From Clostridiaceae bacterium UBA4839 (GTDB lineage: Bacteria; Bacillota; Clostridia; Clostridiales; Caloramatoraceae), in the NCBI GenBank assembly GCA_002400085.1, contig DHEX01000091.1, positions 12,887 to 43,267 of the forward strand: a stretch of 30,381 nt of DNA, in the 5' to 3' direction. Position numbers and translations under genes: made by a program. Below the pieces are notes generated by a model that saw nothing but the letters and a program-made list of their open reading frames with translations, was not told the origin of the DNA and made no database searches. Positions 7,581 to 15,474 of this stretch are shown piece after piece; position 1 is the first letter of the stretch, and each line of letters begins with the position of its first letter.

Positions 7581-9182
7581 TTATAGCGGTTTATATTTTT
7601 GAATTATTTTTTCTGCAGTCTTTATTCCATCTACAGCTGCAGACATTATCCCCCCTGCATAGCCCGCACCTTCCCCGCAAGGATAAAGTCCCTTTATATT
7701 TATACTTTCAAAGTTTTCATCCCGTATAATAGAAACAGGTGCAGAAGTTCTCGTTTCTATTCCCGTTAAAACAGCATCATAGTCAGCAAAGCCTTTTATT
7801 TTTTTATTAAAATCTACTATTCCTTCTTTTAATACATCAACAACATAGTAAGGCAAGCAGTCTTTTAAATTAGCAAACTTATAACCCCTGCTATAAGTTG
7901 GTGTTACACTTCCTAATTTTTTAGAAACCTTATCCTGCAGAAAATCTCCTAAAAGCTGTACAGGTGCTAAGTAATCCCCACCGCCAGCAATATATGCAAG
8001 GCTTTCATAATGCCTTTGAAATTCCATTCCTGCAAGAGGATGATTACTGTTAAAGTCACTTCCATTAACTCCAACTACAATAGCACTATTTGCATTTAGT
8101 CCATCCCTTTTATACCTGCTCATACCATTTGTAACAAGCCTGTTTTTTTCAGAAGCTGCAGCAGTTACATATCCCCCAGGGCACATGCAAAAGCTGTAGC
8201 ATGGCCTTTTATATCTTTCACTTGTATAGGTAAGCCTGTAATCTGCTGCCTTAAGCTTTGGATGATCCTTAAAGGCTCCATATTGGCTTTCATTTATCAT
8301 GCTTTGAAGATGCTCAATTCTAACTCCAATAGCAAAGGGTTTTTGAACCATTTCTAATCCACGATTAAAAAGCATTTCATAAGTGTCCCTTGAGCTGTGC
8401 CCTATAGCAAATATCACTGCACTGCTTGAAATTTTCTCATTATCATTTATAACTACTCCAGAGGCTCTGTTATTTTTTAATATTATATCTGTAACTTTTG
8501 AATCAAACCTTACTTGTCCGCCAAGATTTATTATTTCATTTCTTATATTTTTAACCACATTTTTTAAAATGTCTGTGCCTATATGGGGCTTGCCTGAATA
8601 TATAATTTCCTTTGGTGCTCCAAATTTTACAAATTCCTCTAATATAAATCCTATTCTCCTGTCCTTTATTCTTGTAGTAAGCTTTCCGTCTGAAAAAGTT
8701 CCTGCTCCCCCTTCCCCAAACTGTACATTTGAGTTTAAATCAAGCTCGCCTTTTTCAAAAAAGTTTTTTATTTTATTTGTTCTAGAATCTACATCCATTC
8801 CTCTTTCAAGAATTAAAGGCTTATATCCCATTTTGGCAAGAACAAGCCCTGCAAATAATCCAGCAGGGCCGCTTCCAACTATAATAATAGGATCAGTCAG
8901 TATTTCTTGTCCAAATAAAATTCTTTCTTCTTTTTTTTCTTTTTGCAGTCTTACATCACTAGTTCTTGCTCTTTGAACAACCTTATTTTCATTTTTACAG
9001 TTAAACTCAATTTGATAAACAAGCTCAATTTTATCCTTATGTCTTGCATCCACAGATTCTTTTAAAATTTTAAAATTTTCCATGTCCGCTTCACTAATTC
9101 CTGTTTTCTTTGAAGCTTTATATTTTACCTTTTCAATTTCATCGTCAAGTGATAATTTAATATTATTTACTATAATTGACAT
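7581..9182 (-). CDS. FAD-dependent oxidoreductase (COG2509-type dehydrogenase)
   Basis: A 533-residue flavoprotein. A short N-terminal domain of about 90 residues precedes the dinucleotide-binding motif IIVGSGPAG (Gly103-Gly108) and LILERG at the end of the second beta strand. Further landmarks are NVQFGEGGAGTFSDGKLTTR, AIGHSSRDTYEM and a C-terminal GLYPCGEGAGYAGGI that closes the FAD site. This family of large FAD-dependent dehydrogenases is widespread in Firmicutes; the physiological substrate is not established. It begins 11 nt after the cdaR stop behind GGAGG, so it is probably cotranscribed with cdaA-cdaR. No membrane segment is seen. Confidence 0.88.
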   Translation of the reverse strand: MSIIVNNIKLSLDDEIEKVKYKASKKTGISEADMENFKILKESVDARHKDKIELVYQIEFNCKNENKVVQRARTSDVRLQKEKKEERILFGQEILTDPIIIVGSGPAGLFAGLVLAKMGYKPLILERGMDVDSRTNKIKNFFEKGELDLNSNVQFGEGGAGTFSDGKLTTRIKDRRIGFILEEFVKFGAPKEIIYSGKPHIGTDILKNVVKNIRNEIINLGGQVRFDSKVTDIILKNNRASGVVINDNEKISSSAVIFAIGHSSRDTYEMLFNRGLEMVQKPFAIGVRIEHLQSMINESQYGAFKDHPKLKAADYRLTYTSERYKRPCYSFCMCPGGYVTAAASEKNRLVTNGMSRYKRDGLNANSAIVVGVNGSDFNSNHPLAGMEFQRHYESLAYIAGGGDYLAPVQLLGDFLQDKVSKKLGSVTPTYSRGYKFANLKDCLPYYVVDVLKEGIVDFNKKIKGFADYDAVLTGIETRTSAPVSIIRDENFESINIKGLYPCGEGAGYAGGIMSAAVDGIKTAEKIIQKYKPL

Positions 9183-9193
9183 CTAATCCTCCA

Positions 9194-10399
9194 TTACTTT
9201 GTGACTTTCACCTCAACCTTTTGTGGTGAAAAATCTAATATTTTTAATCCATCTGGTACTGTAATCTTAACTGGAAGGCTGTGCTCCCCTTCTCCTATAT
9301 CTTTTAAATCAACAATTGCTGAAATGTCCTTGCTGTCAACAGGAGATAATTGTTTTTCGCCCCCAGATAAATTTATACTTACTGTAGGAGTTAAAATTTC
9401 ATATTTCAAGTTATCATTTTTATTTTCTGGGATAATAGGAACTGAAAATACCTTTTCAGCTTTATTTTCAACAATAAAATCCGCATTTACACTCTTTAAA
9501 TCGCCTAAAATTTTCACCCCTGAAGGAGGACTTAAAAGAATTTCCTTAGTAGTTGAAGCCGTTATTTTTGATATATCAAAAGGTATAGTTTCAACCTGGC
9601 TTATTTTATCTAAATTTTTCTGATCTCCAACCAATACAACCTTGTCTGTTTTTAGCTGAATATCTTTTAAAATCTTATCGTTTGAAATAGTCCCTATGGT
9701 TTTTACTATAATAGGAACAATTTTGGATGGTTTAATAGATATATATATATCTACATATTTGGGCTCTATGTTTACATAGGAAATATTTTTTCCTTCCTTA
9801 TCCTGAGCTTTAAGCGGTACAGAGCCATTTAAATCCACCCCTGCTCCATTTAGATCAATTTGACCAACTACTGAACTTACCATGTTTACATAGGTAGATG
9901 GTCCTGAAACAAGAACTTCAGATGGCCTTGCCACAGGATCTAAGTGACCAAATCCATCCTTAGTCTTCCCTGAAACATTAACTCCAACAGATATAGATTT
10001 TTCAGTAAATGTATCAAGCTTGACATTAATATACATAAACTCAGCTTTGTCTGAAACCCTTATATCATTAGGCAGCTGCTTGATTTGAACTGCAATACTG
10101 TTATCACCTTTTTTAAGATAGGTGCTCATGTCTGCCTCTGCTTTTATATCATCAGCAGTAATTTTTTCTATATCGTTTGTTTTTCCAGTAACTGTTACAT
10201 TAGTCATGAAGTTTTGACCAGGAACAAGAGCAAGGTTATTTTCCGTAATATTTTCAATATTAGTCAAGTTTACTGGAACATCTTTTAATGTCTTAGACAC
10301 AGTTGGGTTATTGTCACTCATAACATAAATCCACATTACAAATGCAATAGCAATTGAAACAATGATGGCGGTTATTTGTTCTTTGTCTTTGTTAGCCAT
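9194..10399 (-). CDS. cdaR: CdaR, YbbR-domain regulator of diadenylate cyclase
   Basis: A 401-residue membrane-anchored extracytoplasmic protein. A single N-terminal helix (about residues 9-28, AIIVSIAIAFVMWIYVM) is followed by four YbbR-like repeats (roughly 40-125, 130-215, 225-300 and 310-400). Each has the V-x-V-x-G and DLxxIxxG-type strands of this domain. In Bacilli CdaR binds CdaA and modulates c-di-AMP synthesis. Here its start lies within the end of cdaA (28-nt overlap), with an AAGGTG ribosome site in the cdaA coding sequence, which supports coupled expression. glmM, the usual third gene in Bacillus, is absent from this window; an FAD oxidoreductase follows instead. Confidence 0.92.
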   Translation of the reverse strand: MANKDKEQITAIIVSIAIAFVMWIYVMSDNNPTVSKTLKDVPVNLTNIENITENNLALVPGQNFMTNVTVTGKTNDIEKITADDIKAEADMSTYLKKGDNSIAVQIKQLPNDIRVSDKAEFMYINVKLDTFTEKSISVGVNVSGKTKDGFGHLDPVARPSEVLVSGPSTYVNMVSSVVGQIDLNGAGVDLNGSVPLKAQDKEGKNISYVNIEPKYVDIYISIKPSKIVPIIVKTIGTISNDKILKDIQLKTDKVVLVGDQKNLDKISQVETIPFDISKITASTTKEILLSPPSGVKILGDLKSVNADFIVENKAEKVFSVPIIPENKNDNLKYEILTPTVSINLSGGEKQLSPVDSKDISAIVDLKDIGEGEHSLPVKITVPDGLKILDFSPQKVEVKVTK

Positions 10400-11214
10400 G
10401 TCTTCACCTTCTTAAACATGTTAGTATCGGCATTCATGTTCCTGTTTAAAAGCCTAATAAGAACATTTTTAAGCCTTTCTGGCGTATAATTCCTTGTAAG
10501 TCTGCCATTTAAAGCAAGAGAAATAGTCCCTGTCTCTTCCGATACAACTACTGCAATGGCATCAGAATTTTCAGTTATACCTATAGATGCCCTATGCCTT
10601 GTTCCAAGTTCGTTTGAAACATTTTGTTCGGTAAGCGGAAGTACGCAAGCTGCTGCTATTATTCTATTTTTTCTAATTATAGCAGCCCCATCATGAAGTG
10701 GAGTGTTTTCAACAAATATGTTTTCAAGAAGGGCTGAAGATGTAGCTGCATCAATTTTTATTCCACTTTGTACAATATCATTAAGACCCGTTTCCTGTTC
10801 TATTATAATAAGTGCGCCAGTCTTTGTACTTGAAAGATCCCCTGCTGCAGTTGCAATTTCACCTACAAGATTTTCAATTTCTTCTTCACTTTCAAATATC
10901 TTTTTTGTTAATATTTTGCTTCTTCCAAGATGTTCTAAAGCTTTCCTGAGTTCTGGCTGGAAAATGATTACAAGAGCTATTACACCTACAGTTATTGTAT
11001 TTTTGATAATCCAATAAAGAGTTACAAGTCCTAGTGCGTGGCTAAGCTTAGTTACTACAAGAATAAGAATAAGTCCTTTTATAAGCTGCTCTGCCCTTGT
11101 TTCCCGTATTAACATAAAAACCTTATATAAGATATAAGCAACTATAAGTATATCAATTATATTTCTAAATGTTATATTTTTGATTATACTTAATATGCTT
11201 GAAAAGTTTTCCAT
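10372..11214 (-). CDS. cdaA: CdaA, membrane diadenylate cyclase (c-di-AMP synthase)
   Basis: A 280-residue enzyme making cyclic di-AMP from two ATP. Three N-terminal membrane helices (about 19-36, 44-62 and 63-85) precede the DAC (DisA_N) domain. The catalytic motifs are intact: Asp175-Gly176-Ala177 within HDGAAII, and Arg206-His-Arg-Ala-Ser210 within TRHRASIG. I start at MENFSS, which has GGGAG 8 nt upstream; the longer frame beginning 27 nt earlier has no ribosome site. It is the first gene of the cdaA-cdaR-oxidoreductase unit. Upstream lies a very AT-rich gap of nearly 300 nt shared with the divergent gene, where I cannot pick a convincing promoter. Confidence 0.95.
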   Translation of the reverse strand: MENFSSILSIIKNITFRNIIDILIVAYILYKVFMLIRETRAEQLIKGLILILVVTKLSHALGLVTLYWIIKNTITVGVIALVIIFQPELRKALEHLGRSKILTKKIFESEEEIENLVGEIATAAGDLSSTKTGALIIIEQETGLNDIVQSGIKIDAATSSALLENIFVENTPLHDGAAIIRKNRIIAAACVLPLTEQNVSNELGTRHRASIGITENSDAIAVVVSEETGTISLALNGRLTRNYTPERLKNVLIRLLNRNMNADTNMFKKVKTWLTKTKNK

Positions 11215-11510
11215 CCGCTTCACTCCCAAATTTAATATCAATTATAATTATATAATAAATTTAGCTCATGTAGTATATAAAAAAACCTTTTAACAAAAAA
11301 TTTTTAAATTGAACTCCTGTGGTAAACATTAAATAAATTATATTACGTTTTGCCTTAAAATGTAATATAATTTACAGGATTTTAGTAAAGTTTATAATAT
11401 TTATACATACGATATAGAAAGTATTCATATATTAAATAAAATATTATATAATGAGATTATCCACTAAATATATAACTATCCATTAAATGTATGGAGGTGT
11501 AAAAAATATA

Positions 11511-12539
11511 ATGGAAAATAAAAAAATGAGTACTGGGCTAAAAGTTATTATAGTTGCTGGTATTTGTTTGCTTTCAGTATATATTGCTTACTCATTTACT
11601 ATAAATAAGGAAGACAATGCTTATATCAATTCTCTTTATAAGTATAAACAAAAAGTAGATGCCATAAACAAAACTGTTGTAAATACTTTAAACAACATAG
11701 ATAGTTTAGATACTAATGATGAAAAAAATATAAATGATATAAAGCAAAAACTTTCAGCTTCACTTTCTGATATTCAAAATGTTCTAACAAACGTCAATAA
11801 AATTAAAGCCCCCGTTAGATATGAAAATCAATTTAATTTATATGTAAAAGGAATTGAGTCAAATAAAAACTTTATAAATCAAATAACCCTAATTTTAAAC
11901 AATAGTAAATCAAATGATGTTGGCAATGCAGTTGAAACTGCAAATAAATATATTGATGAATCCAAAAAATATTATGAAGCTTCCAAACTTAAGAAGGTTT
12001 ATATTGAAATCCCTGCCCCCATGTATTCTATTCCCGATAAAATAAGCAAATATGCTTTTAAAGTTTTAAGTGAATATCAATCTAAGTCGTTACTTCTTGA
12101 GCAGTGTACTTCATACTTTGATAATATGGACAATCTTTTAAGTGAATTTAAAGGAGTAAAAACAAGTCTCAATAGCAATTATTTAAACCTTGTAAATAAT
12201 GAAACAAGCTTTGATGAAGTATATATTGCTATTGAAAAAAAATTAATAGAAATTAATGGGCTGCAGGATATATATAATAATATCAGTGTACCTGCAAGTC
12301 TTGCAAATAATCATAAAATGTTTGATAACATTCTTAAGTCCTATACTAATTACTGCATGGATTTTAAAAATACTGTTACAAAATTTGAAGAAAACTTCTC
12401 CCAAGACAATAGCAGTGAAATTAAAAAACTATTCGAAAGTTTGGAAAAAAATTATGATTCTACAGATAAAAGCTTTAATGATTATATAAATAATTATGAT
12501 GGGAATAAAGCATTTTATACAGATATAACTAATCTATGA
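11511..12539 (+). CDS. Membrane-anchored extracytoplasmic protein, unknown function
   Basis: A 342-residue protein. After a short Lys-rich N-terminus, one hydrophobic helix (about residues 9-29, VIIVAGICLLSVYIAYSF) anchors it, and the remainder is polar, rich in Asn, Lys, Asp and Ser, and probably mostly helical. No cysteine follows the helix as in a lipobox. I recognise no family. The first ATG of the open frame (11487) has no ribosome site. The chosen ATG lies 13 nt after GGAGG, which is longish but the best available. It is divergent from cdaA and is followed by a perfect hairpin. AT-rich codon use matches the neighbours. Confidence 0.6.
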   Translation: MENKKMSTGLKVIIVAGICLLSVYIAYSFTINKEDNAYINSLYKYKQKVDAINKTVVNTLNNIDSLDTNDEKNINDIKQKLSASLSDIQNVLTNVNKIKAPVRYENQFNLYVKGIESNKNFINQITLILNNSKSNDVGNAVETANKYIDESKKYYEASKLKKVYIEIPAPMYSIPDKISKYAFKVLSEYQSKSLLLEQCTSYFDNMDNLLSEFKGVKTSLNSNYLNLVNNETSFDEVYIAIEKKLIEINGLQDIYNNISVPASLANNHKMFDNILKSYTNYCMDFKNTVTKFEENFSQDNSSEIKKLFESLEKNYDSTDKSFNDYINNYDGNKAFYTDITNL

Positions 12540-12555
12540 TTTATTCGATAACTGC

Positions 12556-12592
12556 CATCCGTAATACCACGTAACGCGGGGTATTACGGATG
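12556..12592 (+). terminator. Perfect 13-bp hairpin downstream of the membrane-anchored protein gene
   Basis: CATCCGTAATACC and GGTATTACGGATG are exact complements around an 11-nt loop (ACGTAACGCGG), 17 nt past the stop. It is more GC-rich than its surroundings and has no T-tract, so it may be a terminator of unusual type or a protein/RNA-binding structure. Confidence 0.5.
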
Positions 12593-12747
12593 CTCTATGT
12601 CCCCGGAACAGTTCTTCTATTATAATATATCGTACTTAAGGCAAATTTTTATAGTATATCTTATATAATATGTATAAAAAATCTTTCAATGGCTAAAATA
12701 ATAATAACTTATACAAAATCATGTAAATGTAAAGGAGAGGATTTTTT

Positions 12748-12879
12748 ATGCCTGACAAAGGAGAAAACGGTGGTAAAAAAAAGAAGAAGAAGGAATCAGG
12801 AGGTTTTAGAATGGAGGTTTCTAAGGAAATAGGAGCCAAAGAATCTGCAGAAAAAAAGGAAAAAAAGAAAAACAAGTAA
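12748..12879 (+). CDS. Lysine-rich 43-residue microprotein with a SASP-like motif
   Basis: A short ORF with an excellent ribosome site (AAAGGAGAGG, 7 nt before ATG) and a hairpin terminator 2 nt after its stop. That context supports a real gene despite the size. The product is extremely basic: two Lys-rich runs (KKKKKK, and the KEKKKNK end) flank FRMEVSKEIGAKE. That central segment resembles the first conserved motif of alpha/beta-type small acid-soluble spore proteins (K-x-E-V-A-x-E-x-G), but the second half of a normal SASP is absent. Nucleic-acid binding is a reasonable guess and a spore role is speculative. An antisense Phe-rich frame over the same DNA is a shadow. Confidence 0.65.
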   Translation: MPDKGENGGKKKKKKESGGFRMEVSKEIGAKESAEKKEKKKNK

Positions 12880-12881
12880 AT

Positions 12882-12909
12882 TTAGGGAGCACATGCGTCT
12901 GCTCCCTAA
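12882..12909. terminator. Convergent hairpin terminator between microprotein gene and galA
   Basis: TTAGGGAGC and GCTCCCTAA are perfect 9-bp arms with a 10-nt loop. The hairpin lies 2 nt after the stop of the microprotein gene and 1 nt beyond the convergent alpha-galactosidase stop, with short A/T runs on both sides. It probably serves both genes. Confidence 0.7.
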
Positions 12910-12910
12910 T

Positions 12911-15166
12911 TTATTTGGCTCTGCTAACTTTTATCCGATGGCTACCAGTTGACTTTATAACGAAAACCCTCGACATAAAATCTCCCATTCTTTCGTTTGG
13001 AGTATTTTTCAAAAAATCCTGATCAAATATAAAACCTACATTCATCAGCTCATCCCCAAAGAAAATATCATCACATCCAGAAATGCTGTATTTAAATTGA
13101 GGATTAAGTCCCTTTAGCAAAATTCTGTAATACCCATCATTGGGCTTTAAAAGTATATTATAAATTGCAAGCAGTGCTTCATTTTTATCCTCCGAAACAA
13201 CCATCCACGAAACTATATTACCGTCCCCCTCAAAAGGGCTGCGAAGTCTATAGAACAGTCCGTCATGAATCAATTTGGAATATTGCTTATAAAACTTTAT
13301 ATCCTCTTTAACCTCAAGCTTTTCCTTTTCAGTTAATGTATTTAAATCTACTTCATATCCAAAGGTCCCAAAGTATGCAGCATTTGCCCTTGTATGCATT
13401 GGCACAGTTCTTCCTACCTGATGATTTGGCGATGCAGCCACATGTGAGCCTATTGAACTTAAAGGGTAGACCATTGAACTACCATATTGTATTTTTAGCC
13501 TTTCTACTGCATCTGTATCATCGCTTGCCCATGCCTGCGGTGCATAGTAAAGCATTCCAGGGTCAAACCTTCCCCCGCCGCTTGCACAGGATTCAAATAA
13601 TACATTGGGAAATTCATCTATCAGCCTTTCATATAATGAGTAAACTCCTAATATATACCTGTGTGCTATTTCCCCCTGCCTCTCAGGAGGATATGCCTGT
13701 GAATAAATTTCTGACAAATTCCTGTTGCAGTCCCACTTAACATAAGAAACCTTGTCATCTCTTAAAATCTTAGACATAGCTTCATAAATATAATCTACTA
13801 CTTCCTTGTTTGAAAAATCTAAAACATACTGATTTCTCCCGTGGCACTGATTTCTTCCCTTAGTTTTCATAACCCAGTCAGGATGCTTTTTATAAAGCTC
13901 ACTTTCCCTGCTTATCATCTCAGGCTCAAACCAAAGTCCAAATTTCATGCCAAATGCATTTATTTTTTCAGCAACCCCTTTAATCCCATTAGGAAGTTTC
14001 CTCTTATCAGGGTACCAATCCCCAAGTGAAGTAGTGTCATCATCACGCTTCCCAAACCACCCATCATCAAGCACAAACAGCTCAATTCCAAGGTCATAGG
14101 AAGCTTTTGCAGCATTTACTATCTTTTCCTCATTAAAATTAAAATAAGTTGCTTCCCAGCTATTTATTAGTACTGGTCTTCTTTCATTTCTCCATTTTCC
14201 CCGAGCTAGCCTGTTTCTGTACAATCTGTGATATATTTGGCTCATGTCGTTTAATCCTTTATCAGAATACACCATCACCACTTCAGGTGTTTGAAAGCTT
14301 TCACCTGTTTTCAATGTCCAGCTGAAGTCAAATGGGTTTATACCCATTGTTACTCGTGAAACATTATCATAATCAACTTCTACCTGTGCTAAAAAGTTTC
14401 CGCTGTAAACAAAGCTGAATCCATAAACTTCACCTAAGTATTCATTTGTTTCAGTTCTTTTCAAAGCAATAAACGGGTTATGATTTGTACTGCTTGACCC
14501 ACGAGTGCTTGATATTGATTGAATGCCTGTTTCAAGCTTACGCGTTTTTACATATGTTTCCCTTGCCCATGCACCTGAAAGCTGAAGCATTTCAAAATTT
14601 GAATCAGGCAAGTCGCAGCACATACTCATTGCTCTTAAAAGTGTTAAATCTTCCTGCCCATTATTGATGAATTTAGCACTTCTTATTATTACCGGGTAAT
14701 CTTCAAATATTGTATAATATAAAATCAGCTGAGAATTTATAAGTTCGTCCTCTAATACCACCTCAAGAGTTTCTGCTTCTTTATTATCTTCCACATATAC
14801 AGCAGGAAGACCTTCAAGTTTAGGTTTTCCTTCATATATATTATGGGATTTATATTGAAAGTTTGTTACTTTGCTGCCATTTTGCTGCTTTATTTGGAAT
14901 GCAGGTTCCCTGTAATCTGAAGTTCCATAGGATGGGTACTCCTGCTTTATTAATTCTAATGAATACTCAAGATCACCCTCATATAAACATGAAGTCAGCA
15001 CTCTGCGTTTAATCTTAAATAAATGTTCAAAAGAATTCCTGTGATTAATCCTCTTGCCGTAGTAAATCTGCCCTAACTGGTTATTTTTTAATATTTTTAT
15101 AATGTAACTTATTTTGGAATTTTGCAGATGAAATTCCTTAGAATTCTCATTGAAGAAAATTGCCAC
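12911..15166 (-). CDS. galA: Alpha-galactosidase, glycoside hydrolase family 36
   Basis: A 751-residue cytoplasmic enzyme that removes alpha-1,6-linked galactose from melibiose and raffinose-type oligosaccharides. It has the GH36 architecture: N-terminal beta-sandwich (to about 320), (beta/alpha)8 barrel with NSWEATYFNF, LDDGWFGKRDDD and GDWYPD, then a C-terminal beta domain. The catalytic nucleophile is the Asp of KWDCNR (about residue 479) and the acid/base the first Asp of SDDTDA (about 549). Their 70-residue spacing is that of characterised family members. No signal peptide. Start: a GTG 8 nt after GGGG aligns with the usual N-terminus of the family; another in-frame GTG lies 9 nt upstream, on the ribosome site. 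No sugar transporter is adjacent. Confidence 0.95.
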   Translation of the reverse strand: MAIFFNENSKEFHLQNSKISYIIKILKNNQLGQIYYGKRINHRNSFEHLFKIKRRVLTSCLYEGDLEYSLELIKQEYPSYGTSDYREPAFQIKQQNGSKVTNFQYKSHNIYEGKPKLEGLPAVYVEDNKEAETLEVVLEDELINSQLILYYTIFEDYPVIIRSAKFINNGQEDLTLLRAMSMCCDLPDSNFEMLQLSGAWARETYVKTRKLETGIQSISSTRGSSSTNHNPFIALKRTETNEYLGEVYGFSFVYSGNFLAQVEVDYDNVSRVTMGINPFDFSWTLKTGESFQTPEVVMVYSDKGLNDMSQIYHRLYRNRLARGKWRNERRPVLINSWEATYFNFNEEKIVNAAKASYDLGIELFVLDDGWFGKRDDDTTSLGDWYPDKRKLPNGIKGVAEKINAFGMKFGLWFEPEMISRESELYKKHPDWVMKTKGRNQCHGRNQYVLDFSNKEVVDYIYEAMSKILRDDKVSYVKWDCNRNLSEIYSQAYPPERQGEIAHRYILGVYSLYERLIDEFPNVLFESCASGGGRFDPGMLYYAPQAWASDDTDAVERLKIQYGSSMVYPLSSIGSHVAASPNHQVGRTVPMHTRANAAYFGTFGYEVDLNTLTEKEKLEVKEDIKFYKQYSKLIHDGLFYRLRSPFEGDGNIVSWMVVSEDKNEALLAIYNILLKPNDGYYRILLKGLNPQFKYSISGCDDIFFGDELMNVGFIFDQDFLKNTPNERMGDFMSRVFVIKSTGSHRIKVSRAK

Positions 15167-15474
15167 ATTAATCACCCCAAATCAATTATTATAGCCCCTG
15201 GCTTTTTAATTTTTACATGCGTCTATCCTGCTTAGTTATTAGGAAATAAATTTTGTATTTATAATAATGATATTACAAATTGTGAGATAATTGAATAGAT
15301 TTTTTATAATATATATGACATAATATATATTATGAGGTAGTATATATGGATTTTATACAGCCCTAATCAATTATATTTTTTAACAGTGATTAATTTTATT
15401 TTGGCAAGTTTTATAAGTTAAATTAAATACATAATATATAATATTGAAATTTCATTTTACTTGGGGGTGGCGGT
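15167..15474. promoter_or_regulatory. Divergent intergenic region between galA and the transglutaminase-like gene
   Basis: A very AT-rich gap of 308 nt holding the promoters of two divergent genes. A TATAAT-like box sits around 15305-15310, with a TTGTGA some 19 nt upstream (spacer longer than ideal). Just downstream lies a perfect 16-bp palindrome CATAATATATATTATG (15319-15334), a possible operator, although low complexity weakens this. No coding signal was seen. Confidence 0.3.

Noticed and set aside
8383..8976. Plus-strand frame of 197 codons
   Set aside because: Antisense to the FAD-dependent oxidoreductase, which has clear motifs; no ribosome site and Ser/Pro/Phe-rich composition typical of a shadow.
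9201..9623. Plus-strand frame of 140 codons
   Set aside because: Antisense to cdaR; no ribosome site and no protein-like features.
12693..12875. Minus-strand 60-codon frame rich in Phe and Ser
   Set aside because: It is the antisense shadow of the lysine-rich microprotein gene, whose ribosome site and terminator are on the plus strand.
13336..13740. Plus-strand frame of 134 codons
   Set aside because: Antisense to the GH36 catalytic domain; no start context.
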